From: JALHVH01 sp963773685
GTDB lineage: Bacteria; Acidobacteriota; Aminicenantia; Aminicenantales; Saccharicenantaceae
Reading direction: 5' to 3'
Assembly: GCA_963773685.1 (NCBI GenBank)
Contig: CAVZBY010000011.1
Location: forward strand, 434,001 to 498,000
DNA length: 64,000 nucleotides
Numbering within the stretch: the first letter of the stretch is position 1; every line of letters starts with the position of its first letter. The notes beneath the pieces were generated by a model, which saw nothing but the letters and a program-made list of their open reading frames with translations, was not told the origin of the DNA and ran no database searches. Positions 54,097 to 61,913 of this stretch are shown here, in pieces. The position numbers were made by a program, and so were the translations under genes.

Positions 54097-54885
54097 CAAT
54101 TTTCCGAGCGTCCAGGCTTCGTTGCCGTAGCGCTCGGCTTCGATGCGGGCGATCTCCCCGGAAGCGGCCGCGTCCAGGGAGAAGGGCTCCAAAACGATCC
54201 CGAAGAACTCGGAAAGCCCGAGGGACAGCCGGCCGGCGGCCCATTCGAAGGCTGCGGGCCGCCCCAGGGCCTCGGCAAGAGAGGCCATACGGATGCCGTT
54301 ATCCGGGGCTTGGGACCGGGCGGCTCCCTTGAGGAGGTCCTCGTCCTTTTCCAGAGGCACGGAGCCGTGCTGGAGAAAGGCGGCCCCCGTCCTTTTCTGG
54401 GCGCTGCCGACGATCTTCAGTCCGCCGATCTCGACCTCGTCCCTCGCCGGAAAAGCGAAGCACGGCATCATCCCCCGGACATAGTCGGGCGGCGAGGACG
54501 CCGCCAGGCTGGCCTCCAGCCCCATGAGCTCGAGCCCCCGGACAAGACCGAGCGAAATACGCCGGTACGATTCCCTCAGGGTGTCCGTGAACAGCTCCGT
54601 ATCGGACGAGGCCAGGGAATACGTCAGCTCCCGGTAATGAAGGACGAGCTTCCCCCCGGTCATCCGCCGGACGACGTCGATCCCGTTGGCCCGGCAAAAA
54701 TCGAGGTCGGCCGCCCGGGCCGCGGTCTGAGAATATCCCAAGGATACCGTCGGCCTCTCCCACCGGTAGAACCGGAGGAAGGTCGCGCGCTCCTTTTGGG
54801 CCGCGGCAAAGAGGTATTCGTCGACGGCCATGTTCCAGGAGCCCCGCCGGGGCGCGTCCTCGATGATCAAATGCCAAGTCTTCAT
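54076..54885 (-). CDS. Lipoate-protein ligase/octanoyltransferase (LplA/LipM family)
   Basis: 269 residues. RGSWNMAVDEYLFAAAQKER and RWERPTVSLGYSQTA are the N-terminal motifs; VVRRMTGGKLVLHYRELTYS is the lipoyl-adenylate-binding RRxTGGxxVxH block; IGGLKIVGSAQKRTGAAFLQHGS contains the conserved Lys. Transfers lipoyl or octanoyl groups to E2 and H proteins. The length and absence of a C-terminal domain fit LipM/LipL-type transferases or short LplA. The last residues run into a REP-like repeat. Confidence 0.85.
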   Translation of the reverse strand: MKTWHLIIEDAPRRGSWNMAVDEYLFAAAQKERATFLRFYRWERPTVSLGYSQTAARAADLDFCRANGIDVVRRMTGGKLVLHYRELTYSLASSDTELFTDTLRESYRRISLGLVRGLELMGLEASLAASSPPDYVRGMMPCFAFPARDEVEIGGLKIVGSAQKRTGAAFLQHGSVPLEKDEDLLKGAARSQAPDNGIRMASLAEALGRPAAFEWAAGRLSLGLSEFFGIVLEPFSLDAAASGEIARIEAERYGNEAWTLGKLVPRALA

Positions 54886-54913
54886 GAAAAGGGCTTTCGA
54901 CGAAGGAAAATGG

Positions 54914-54988
54914 TGGAGCGGGCAATGGGACTCGAACCCACAACACCCGGCTTGGGAAGCCGGTACTCTACCATTGAGCTATGCCCGC
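54914..54988 (-). tRNA. tRNA-Gly, anticodon CCC, CCA encoded
   Basis: 75 bases including the encoded CCA at 54916-54914. Acceptor arms GCGGGCA and TGCCCGC pair, D loop AGCTCAATGGTAGAGT, anticodon CCC (54956-54954) in the loop TTCCCAA, T loop GGTTCGAGTCC. Reads GGG codons, frequent in this GC-rich genome. Confidence 0.95.
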
Positions 54989-55060
54989 TCACGGGCGCCG
55001 TTCAAGCAGGAGAATTCTAGCACAATCGGGACCGAAGTCAACCTGGACCGGAGGGCTCCG

Positions 55061-56539
55061 TCAGCCCTTTCCGGCCTCCTGGTCCCCGCCGACCCTCGGG
55101 TAATAATTGCTGTGCCACTTGAGGCGGGCCGGGCGACCGTCGGCTCCCATCTCGAAGACCACCTCCTCGCCGAGCTCCCCGTCCTTCCGGACGCGGCGGA
55201 ATACGCCTTCGCCTGTTTTCTTCAGCTTGGTGAGCCCCCGGACGGGGTCCATCGACGGGAGCCACATGGACGCAAGCCCGTCCTCCCAGATGACGATGGC
55301 GATCTCTCCCCCGAATGTCGAGGCGAAGGATCCCGTATATTTCCTCAGCTCCGGGTCGGCGGCCTTCGCGCCCTTGGGATCCTTGACGGCGGCCGCGATG
55401 GCCGGCGCGACGATGTCGTACATCCTTTGGGCGAAGAGCTCGGTGTCGACGCCCAGGGCGTTCGACATGAACACGGTCGCGACCGCCTCCTCGGGCTTGA
55501 GCAGGATCTCCGTCCGGTACCCCGGGCAGGACCCGCCGTGGCCGACGAAGGTCTTGCCGGCGTTCCGGCTGACCGAGAAGCCCAGCCCCCAGGTGGTGTC
55601 GAAATCGGGGTCCACGAAGTGGACGCGGTACATCTCACGAAGGGTGTTGGCCTTGAGGACCTCCGTCGCGCCGCCGCGGATGAGGCGGAACTGCCATTGG
55701 GCGAAACGGGCCAGGTCCTCGGCCGTGGACGCGAATCCGGCCGCGGGAGCGACGCCCCGGGCCTGGAACAAGGGCATGGCCTCGCGGCCTCCCTGGCGCC
55801 TCAGGGCGCTGTAGCCCGTGGCGAGCCGGCCGCCGCGTTCATGGGCCGGGACCTCCGAGGTCGTGCTCGATAGTCCCAGCGGATCGAGAATGTTGCGGCG
55901 AACGTACTCGGCGTAGGGCATCCCCGAAGCGGCCGCGACGACCTCGCCGGCCAGCGTCAGCCCGAGGTTCGAGTACTGGAAGTAGGTTTCCGCCGGATAA
56001 AGCGTCTTCTGCTTCGAGATGCGCTCGACGATCTGCTCGTGCGTGGGGAACGGGAAGTCCGGTCCCGTCCAGTAGGGGTAGTCCGACTCGCGCGGAAGCC
56101 CCGAGGCGTGGGTCAGGAGCCCCTCGATCGTGATCTCGGGTCCTTCCGGGGCTGACCGCTCGATCGTGAACCAGGGAAGATGCCGGCTCACCGGATCGTC
56201 CAGCCTCAGCTTGCCCGCGTCCCGCAGCTGCATCACGGCGATGCTGGTGAACAGCTTCGATATGGAACAGATGCTGTAGATCGTCTTTGGCGTCGCCGGC
56301 GCGGTGCGGGCGATGTCCGCGAAGCCGAAGCCCCCGCTCCAGAGGAGTTCCTGGTCGTGGACGATGGCGGCCGAGATGCCCGGGATCTGCTCGTAGGCCC
56401 TTTGGGCGTCCAGCCAAACCCTCACGACCTCGAGGGCCGAAGCCACGCGGGGGTCATCGGCCAGGCACTGCGGCCGGGCCGGCCCCGCGAGAGCCATAAC
56501 GGAGAGAAGGATAATCGCAATGACCCGCGTACGTTTCAT
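55061..56539 (-). CDS. Exported serine hydrolase, beta-lactamase/class C fold
   Basis: 492 residues from ATG 56539. Signal peptide RVIAIILLSVMALAGPARPQ. Catalytic Ser-x-x-Lys in YSICSISKLFTSIA, Tyr-x-Asn in YFQYSNLGLTLAGEV and the third box in VGHGGSCPGYRTEI. A C-terminal beta domain (about 390-490) resembles DUF3471. Probably a periplasmic peptidase or esterase. It has the same domain layout as the protein at 15668-17350 but is clearly diverged from it. No operon partner. Confidence 0.88.
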   Translation of the reverse strand: MKRTRVIAIILLSVMALAGPARPQCLADDPRVASALEVVRVWLDAQRAYEQIPGISAAIVHDQELLWSGGFGFADIARTAPATPKTIYSICSISKLFTSIAVMQLRDAGKLRLDDPVSRHLPWFTIERSAPEGPEITIEGLLTHASGLPRESDYPYWTGPDFPFPTHEQIVERISKQKTLYPAETYFQYSNLGLTLAGEVVAAASGMPYAEYVRRNILDPLGLSSTTSEVPAHERGGRLATGYSALRRQGGREAMPLFQARGVAPAAGFASTAEDLARFAQWQFRLIRGGATEVLKANTLREMYRVHFVDPDFDTTWGLGFSVSRNAGKTFVGHGGSCPGYRTEILLKPEEAVATVFMSNALGVDTELFAQRMYDIVAPAIAAAVKDPKGAKAADPELRKYTGSFASTFGGEIAIVIWEDGLASMWLPSMDPVRGLTKLKKTGEGVFRRVRKDGELGEEVVFEMGADGRPARLKWHSNYYPRVGGDQEAGKG

Positions 56540-56595
56540 GATGCTATGACCTCCATCAGCGGCCGGCCGTATGCCCCCGGGCGGAACCCGCCCGA

Positions 56596-56625
56596 TTGAC
56601 AGCCGCGGCCGGCGGCACATATAAT
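56596..56625 (+). promoter_or_regulatory. Consensus sigma70-type promoter of the bactofilin gene
   Basis: Perfect TTGACA (56596-56601), 18-base spacer, perfect TATAAT (56620-56625); AAAGGCGGA is the ribosome site before ATG 56655. The best promoter match in the window. Confidence 0.75.
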
Positions 56626-56654
56626 CCTCCAATCCCACGGGAAAGGCGGACATC

Positions 56655-57014
56655 ATGGCCCAAGAAGACAGCCAAGTCAATCAGCCGTCGGCCGGAGCCT
56701 CACGCATCGGGAACGGGCTGTCCTTCCGCGGGGACATCGCCGGCGGCGAGGACCTCGTCGTCGACGGCCGGGTGACCGGGACCATCGACCTGGGGCCCCA
56801 TGATCTCACCATCCGCCCCGGCGGCCGGGTCGAGGCCGACGTCCGGGCCCGCAACGTCGTCATTCACGGCGAGCTCATCGGGAACGTCGTCGCCTCCGAG
56901 CGGGCCTTCATCTCCGAGACGGGCCGGATGAGCGGGGACGTCGTCGCCGCCACGGTCTCCGTCCTGGCCGGGGCCCAGTTCAAGGGCGCCATCCGGATGG
57001 AGCGGCGCGCCTAG
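56655..57014 (+). CDS. Bactofilin (polymer-forming cytoskeletal protein)
   Basis: 119 residues. The beta-helical DUF583 core runs from about residue 18 to 112: GNGLSFRGDIAGGEDLVVDG, VTGTIDLGPHDLTIRPGGRV, NVVIHGELIGNVVASERAFI and VLAGAQFKGAIRME. Bactofilins self-assemble without nucleotide and organise cell-wall or polar structures. The end overlaps the convergent CsgG-like gene by four bases. Very strong promoter, so probably abundant. Confidence 0.93.
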   Translation: MAQEDSQVNQPSAGASRIGNGLSFRGDIAGGEDLVVDGRVTGTIDLGPHDLTIRPGGRVEADVRARNVVIHGELIGNVVASERAFISETGRMSGDVVAATVSVLAGAQFKGAIRMERRA

Positions 57015-57733
57015 TCGATATCGATCGTCCCCTTGTCCTTTTCCCGCCGCCGCCGGTCCATGTCGTCCCACTTCTTCATGCAGTCGGCGTCCGTGCCGCG
57101 GACCAGCGAGCACTCGAGGTATTCCGAAATATAGATGACGCAGGCCCGGATGGCCTTCCCGGCCGGGGTCTTCTGGTAATCGGCGCCGTTGATGCTGAAG
57201 TTCCGCAGGCTCAGGCCTGCGGCCAGGCCTTGCCCCTTGGCTTCGGCCTCGATGGTTCGGGTATCGACGATCTCGCCGGTCTCGGAGTCGACGACCTTGA
57301 GATCGATGGCGATGTAGGCCTTGTCGCGCTTCCCGCCGACACTGAGGCCCTTGAAGCGGACCGCGCCGCCCGTGGCCTTGACGTCCTCCTCGAAGGAGGA
57401 AACCGTGGCCGCGACGAGATACTTGGCCCCCTTCAGCTTGCCCATCTTGACCTTGGTCGCCGGATCGACCCGATCGGTATCGCTCAGGTCCTGCTCCCCG
57501 AGGACGGCCTCGATGTCCTTCCGGTCGAGGACCTGGAAGGATCGCGTGGATGCGAGCTCCGAAGCCAGCATGTCGGACAGCTCCCGGCCGACCGAGGCGC
57601 TCCACCAACCCGCGCTGGTCTGGTTGGTGAATCGCAGGACGCCGATCCTCGGCTTTTCGGCCGCCGGCGCCCCGGCAAGGAACGCGGCGACGACGAGGAT
57701 CGTGATCACGGTCAAAAGGATGATCTTCTTCAT
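57011..57733 (-). CDS. CsgG/HfaB-type exported protein
   Basis: 240 residues from ATG 57733 (preceded by AAGGAGGG). Signal peptide ILLTVITILVVAAFLAGAPA. The mature part has RIGVLRFTNQTSAGWWSASV, ELSDMLASELASTRSFQVLD, KMGKLKGAKYLVAATVSSFE and GKRDKAYIAIDLKVVDSETG, which is the CsgG/curli-assembly-like fold. Here it has a Cys pair in the C-terminal third but no lipobox, so it is not a canonical CsgG channel; it may be a periplasmic accessory protein. Shares a promoter region with uvrB. Confidence 0.78.
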   Translation of the reverse strand: MKKIILLTVITILVVAAFLAGAPAAEKPRIGVLRFTNQTSAGWWSASVGRELSDMLASELASTRSFQVLDRKDIEAVLGEQDLSDTDRVDPATKVKMGKLKGAKYLVAATVSSFEEDVKATGGAVRFKGLSVGGKRDKAYIAIDLKVVDSETGEIVDTRTIEAEAKGQGLAAGLSLRNFSINGADYQKTPAGKAIRACVIYISEYLECSLVRGTDADCMKKWDDMDRRRREKDKGTIDID

Positions 57734-57776
57734 GGGCCCTCCTTCTATCGCGGGAACTATATAGCACAATTTTTGT

Positions 57777-57782
57777 TATAAT
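57777..57782 (+). promoter_or_regulatory. -10 element of uvrB
   Basis: Perfect TATAAT overlapping a first ATG at 57781; seven bases further is the ATG at 57790. No good -35 is visible. The sequence from 57754 to 57782 is AT-rich and must also hold the divergent CsgG-like promoter. Confidence 0.45.
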
Positions 57783-57789
57783 GCCATCG

Positions 57790-59784
57790 ATGCGCGCGTT
57801 CGAGCTCCGTTCCGACTTCGAGCCCCGAGGAGACCAGGTCCGGGCCATCGGCCGGCTGGCCGAAGGGCTGGAGGCCGGAGAGCGGCACCAGGTCCTGATG
57901 GGGGTCACGGGCTCGGGCAAGACCTTCACGATGGCCAACGTCATCGCCCGGGCCCAGCGTCCGGTCCTGGTCATCTCCCACAACAAGACGCTGGCCGCCC
58001 AGCTCTATCAGGAGTTCCGGCGCTTTTTCCCGGGGAATGCCGTCGAATATTTCGTCAGCTATTATGATTATTATCAGCCGGAAGCCTACATCGCCTCCTC
58101 GAACACATACATCGCCAAGGAGGCGACCATCAACGACGAGATCGACCGCCTCCGCCTCCGGGCCACGAACTCCCTCTTCGAGCGCCGGGACGTGATCGTC
58201 GTCGCCTCGGTTTCCTGCATCTACGGCATCGGCGCCCCGGCCACCTACCACGAGATGAGCTTCGCCCTCGAGGCCGGCCAGGCCCTGAGCCGGAAGAAGC
58301 TGTTGGACAGCTTCACGGAGGTCCAGTACGAGCGGCGCGACGAGGATCTCAAGCGGGGCTCCTTCCGGGTCCGCGGCGACATCGTCGAGATCTTTCCCTC
58401 CTACGAGGACTTCGCCTACCGGATCGAGCTCGAGGACGGGCGCATCAAGGCCCTGTCCGCCGTCGATCCCCTCCTCGGGAAGACGCTGGAGGCCTTCGAC
58501 CGGATCATGGTCCATCCGAGGACTTTTTTCTCGACCCCCCGGGCGGTCCTCAAGGCCGCCGCGGACGGCATCGAGCAAGAGCTGGTCGCGCGGGTGGCCG
58601 CCTTCCGGGCGGAAGGCAAGTTCGTCGAGGCCGAACGGATCGAGGAACGGACCCTCTATGACCTGGACATGCTCCGGGAGTTCGGCTATTGCCCAGGCAT
58701 CGAGAACTACTCGCTCTATCTTTCCGACCGGAAGCCCGGCGAGCCGCCGTTCACCCTCCTCGACTATTTCCCCGAGGGCTTCCTGACCATCGTCGACGAG
58801 TCCCACGTCACCGTTCCCCAGATCGGGGGGATGTACCACGGCGACAGGTCGCGAAAGACGACCCTCATCGAACACGGCTTCCGCCTGCCCTCGGCGCTGG
58901 ACAACCGCCCCCTGAACTTCGGGGAATACGAGGTCAAGGTCGGGCCGGTCATCTACGTTTCGGCGACGCCGGCATCGTACGAGATCGGGAAGGCCGGAAG
59001 CCGGGTCATCGAGCAGGTCATCCGGCCCACGGGCCTCACCGACCCGGAGATCGAGGTCCGGCCGGTCCGGGGACAGGTCGACGACCTGATGTCCGAGATC
59101 GCGGCGCGGGCGGAGCGGCGCGAGCGGACCCTCGTCACCACCCTGACCAAGAAGATGGCCGAAGACCTGACGCGCCACTACCACGAGCTCGGCCTCCGCG
59201 TCCGCTACCTGCATTCGGAGATCGAAACGCTCGACCGGGTCCGGATCCTGAGGGACCTCCGGAAGGGCGAGTTCGACGCCCTCGTCGGCATCAACCTGCT
59301 CCGGGAAGGGCTCGACCTTCCCGAGGTCTCCCTCGTCGCCATCCTGGACGCCGACAAGGAGGGATTCCTGCGGTCGGCCAGCGCGCTCATCCAGACGTTC
59401 GGCCGGGCGGCCCGCCACGTCGCCGGACGCGCGATCCTCTATGCGGACGCGATGACGGACTCGATGAAGGCGGCCATCGGCGAGACGAACCGGCGCCGGG
59501 CGATCCAGGAGGAGTACAACCGGCGCCATGGGATCACGCCGCAGTCCGTCGTCAAGGGCATCGACGAGGTCCTGAGCAGCGTTTACGAGCGGGATTACGT
59601 CGACCTGACACGCATCCCGGAGGATAAAGAGTTCGCCCTGTCGCCCGAACAGCGGAAGAAACGAATGGATGAGCTCGAGAAGCTCATGGCCCGGGCGTCG
59701 CAGGACCTTGAATTCGAGAAGGCGGCCGCTTACAGGGATGAGCTCAGCCGCTTGAAAAAACGCGAGCTCGAGCTCGCCCTGTGA
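57790..59784 (+). CDS. uvrB: Excinuclease ABC subunit B
   Basis: 664 residues. MGVTGSGKTFTMANV is Walker A, SYYDYYQPEAYIASSNTYI the beta-hairpin that inserts into DNA, TIVDESHVTVPQ motif II, TTLTKKMAEDLTRHYHELG and REGLDLPEVSLVAILDADKE later helicase motifs, and the UVR domain (DLEFEKAAAYRDELSRLKKR) is at the C-terminus. Binds damaged DNA with UvrA and loads UvrC. The first ATG (57781) lies in the -10 box, so 57790 is taken. uvrC follows after 27 bases. Confidence 0.96.
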   Translation: MRAFELRSDFEPRGDQVRAIGRLAEGLEAGERHQVLMGVTGSGKTFTMANVIARAQRPVLVISHNKTLAAQLYQEFRRFFPGNAVEYFVSYYDYYQPEAYIASSNTYIAKEATINDEIDRLRLRATNSLFERRDVIVVASVSCIYGIGAPATYHEMSFALEAGQALSRKKLLDSFTEVQYERRDEDLKRGSFRVRGDIVEIFPSYEDFAYRIELEDGRIKALSAVDPLLGKTLEAFDRIMVHPRTFFSTPRAVLKAAADGIEQELVARVAAFRAEGKFVEAERIEERTLYDLDMLREFGYCPGIENYSLYLSDRKPGEPPFTLLDYFPEGFLTIVDESHVTVPQIGGMYHGDRSRKTTLIEHGFRLPSALDNRPLNFGEYEVKVGPVIYVSATPASYEIGKAGSRVIEQVIRPTGLTDPEIEVRPVRGQVDDLMSEIAARAERRERTLVTTLTKKMAEDLTRHYHELGLRVRYLHSEIETLDRVRILRDLRKGEFDALVGINLLREGLDLPEVSLVAILDADKEGFLRSASALIQTFGRAARHVAGRAILYADAMTDSMKAAIGETNRRRAIQEEYNRRHGITPQSVVKGIDEVLSSVYERDYVDLTRIPEDKEFALSPEQRKKRMDELEKLMARASQDLEFEKAAAYRDELSRLKKRELELAL

Positions 59785-59811
59785 CGGGAGCTCCTGGAGA
59801 CGGGAACGAAG

Positions 59812-61617
59812 ATGGCGGGCTCGCTGAGGGAAAAGGTCGCGGGGTTTCCCGACAAGCCCGGGATCTATTTTTTCCGGGACGCCGAAGGGAAGGTCCTCTA
59901 CATCGGGAAGGCCCGCTCTCTCCGGGACCGCGTGCGCTCCTATTTCCTCCCCGGGCCGGATATCAAGGTCCGGAACATCCTCGCCGAGACGGCCGATATC
60001 GACACCATCCTGACCGGTTCGGAGAAGGAAGCAGCCTTTCTCGAGAACAACTACATCCAACAGCATCGGCCGAAGTTCAATCTCCGGCTCAAGGACGACA
60101 AGAGCTTCCCCTATCTCAAGCTGACCGTCCGCGAGGAATTCCCGGCGGTCTCCATGAGCCGCAAGGTCGAGCGCGACGGGTCCCGATATTTCGGCCCCTT
60201 CTCTCCGGCCGGCCGCGCGCGCGGTACCATCCGCCTCGTCAACAAGTACTTCAGGGTCCGCGGCTGCGAGGAGGCCGTCTTCCGGGGCCGCAAGCGGCCG
60301 TGCCTGGAGCACGACCTCGGGCTGTGCTCGGCCCCCTGCGTCGGACTCATCTCCGCGGCCGACTATAGCAAGGACGTGGACGGCGCCCGGCTCTTTCTCG
60401 AGGGCCGTACCGAGGAGCTGGCCCGGAGCCTGAAGGCGCGGATGCGGGAGGCGGCCGCCGGACAGAGATTCGAGGAGGCCGCCCGTCTGAGGGATCTCCT
60501 GGGCACCCTCGAGGACCTCCGGCAGAGGCCGCAGGCCATCGACGTCGGTCTCGAGGACCTGGACGCGGTGGGCTATGCGAGGTCCGGGGACGCGGTGGCC
60601 CTCCATGTCTTCTTCATGAGGCGCGGCAAGGTCCGGGATTCCCGCGGGACGTTCGCGCAAGGCACGGGGGAACGTTCCGACGGCGATATCCTGGCCGAGC
60701 TCGTCGGGAGGTTCTACGCCGGAGCCGAGACGCCCCCGAAGATCCTCCTGCCCTTCGAGCCCGCCGGCGCCCGACGCCTCGAGGAGGACCTGGCCGGCGG
60801 AAAAGGAAAAAGACCCCGGCTGATCGTCCCCAAGGCGGGCAAATACGCGAGGCTGACCGGGATGGCCGGACAGAACGCGGCTCTCGCCTTGGGCGATGCG
60901 AAAAGATCGACGCCTCCCCTACTGGCCCTGGCCGGAGTCCTCGGGCTCAAGGAGGCCCCCTGGCGGATCGAGGGGATCGACATTTCAAACACGGGAGGGG
61001 CGGAATCGGTCGGTTCGCTCGTGGTGTTCGACGGCGGCGTTCCCAACAAGGCGGAATACCGGAAGTTCAAGGTCCGGACGATCGAAGGGCCGAACGACGT
61101 AGGGAGTCTCCGGGAGATCGTCCACCGGCGTTATGCGCGTCTCAAGGAGGAGGCTTCCCGCATGCCCGGCCTCATCCTCGTCGACGGCGGCAAGCCGCAG
61201 CTCGCGGCCGCGATCGCGGGGCTCAGCGATGCCGGCGTCATGGGGATCCCCCTCATCTCCCTCGCCAAGCGCGAGGAGATCATCTTCACACCGGCGCACC
61301 GGACGGGCATCCGCCTCGACCGGACCTCGCCGGCCTTGAAGCTCGTCGAGCACGTCCGGGACGAGGCCCACCGTTTCGCCATCGCCTTCCACCGCGGCCG
61401 CCGGGCCAAGAAGAGCTTCGCTTCCGCCCTGGACGGAATTCCCGGCCTCGGTCCGAAGCGCAAGGCCGCTCTCCTGGCCCGCTATGGCAACATCGAAACG
61501 ATCCGTACCGCGCCCTTGGATGACCTTGCCGCCCTCGTCGGCAAAACGGCCGCCGCCGGGCTAAAAGCTCGTCATGTTGCGCGCGAGAAGGTGCCGGGGT
61601 CCCAGGCTCCGCGTTGA
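59812..61617 (+). CDS. uvrC: Excinuclease ABC subunit C
   Basis: 601 residues. GIY-YIG nuclease at the N-terminus (KPGIYFFRDAEGKVLYIGKA), CLEHDLGLCSAPCVG cluster/zinc-type Cys block, UVR domain (RFEEAARLRDLLGTLEDL), RNase H-like endonuclease (IEGIDISNTGGAESVGSLVV, ILVDGGKPQLAAAIAGL) and C-terminal helix-hairpin-helix IPGLGPKRKAALLARYG. Makes both incisions in nucleotide excision repair. Probably cotranscribed with uvrB. Confidence 0.96.
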   Translation: MAGSLREKVAGFPDKPGIYFFRDAEGKVLYIGKARSLRDRVRSYFLPGPDIKVRNILAETADIDTILTGSEKEAAFLENNYIQQHRPKFNLRLKDDKSFPYLKLTVREEFPAVSMSRKVERDGSRYFGPFSPAGRARGTIRLVNKYFRVRGCEEAVFRGRKRPCLEHDLGLCSAPCVGLISAADYSKDVDGARLFLEGRTEELARSLKARMREAAAGQRFEEAARLRDLLGTLEDLRQRPQAIDVGLEDLDAVGYARSGDAVALHVFFMRRGKVRDSRGTFAQGTGERSDGDILAELVGRFYAGAETPPKILLPFEPAGARRLEEDLAGGKGKRPRLIVPKAGKYARLTGMAGQNAALALGDAKRSTPPLLALAGVLGLKEAPWRIEGIDISNTGGAESVGSLVVFDGGVPNKAEYRKFKVRTIEGPNDVGSLREIVHRRYARLKEEASRMPGLILVDGGKPQLAAAIAGLSDAGVMGIPLISLAKREEIIFTPAHRTGIRLDRTSPALKLVEHVRDEAHRFAIAFHRGRRAKKSFASALDGIPGLGPKRKAALLARYGNIETIRTAPLDDLAALVGKTAAAGLKARHVAREKVPGSQAPR

Positions 61618-61667
61618 TCGGCAGGCCAAAGCGCCGTTCAATCCCTTAATTGATAATATCTTACAGC

Positions 61668-61909
61668 TATCTTTCGAGGGCCTGCCCGATGGCGTATCTT
61701 AAGAGCCCGTCCGTTTCCTCTCCCGAATACCCGGTGAAATAGTCGAAGATCCTGCCGGCGCGGTCGATGACGAAAACGGCGGGGATCCCCCATTCGTTCA
61801 CCCCGTAGGCGTCCGCGACGGCGTCGCCCGGAAAGACCGGGTAGGCGATATTGTTCTTCTCGAAATATCCCTTCGCGTCGCCTTCCGGGACGCGGGCCGA
61901 AGCCCGCGG
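61668..61909 (-). pseudogene. C-terminal half of a TlpA/thioredoxin-like protein
   Basis: After the feoB stop the same frame stays open and reads GDAKGYFEKNNIAYPVFPGD, then YGVNEWGIPAVFVIDRAGRI and FDYFTGYSGEETDGLLRYAI before TAG. The block GIPAVFVIDRAGRI is the cis-Pro and beta strand of TlpA-type thioredoxins. The N-terminal half with the Cys-x-x-Cys site is missing and there is no start codon. The junction is the REP-like palindrome at 61891-61913, which suggests that a rearrangement removed the 5' half. Confidence 0.6.
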
Positions 61910-61913
61910 CTAC
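61891..61913. repeat. REP-like palindrome, copy 3
   Basis: CGCGGGCCGAAGCCCGCG (61891-61908) with the flank GCTAC; the minus strand reads GTAGCCGCGGGCTTCGGCCC, close to the left arm at 54007. It supplies the feoB stop codon and borders the TlpA relic. The TTCG-closed hairpin has no T run, so it is not a standard terminator. Confidence 0.5.

Noticed and set aside
54914..54988. tRNA-Gly as an integration site
   Set aside because: No integrase, no repeated tRNA 3' end and no change in composition beside it.
57757..60660. 967-codon minus-strand open frame opposite uvrB and uvrC
   Set aside because: Typical antisense frame of a GC-rich gene; both sense genes are complete and highly conserved.
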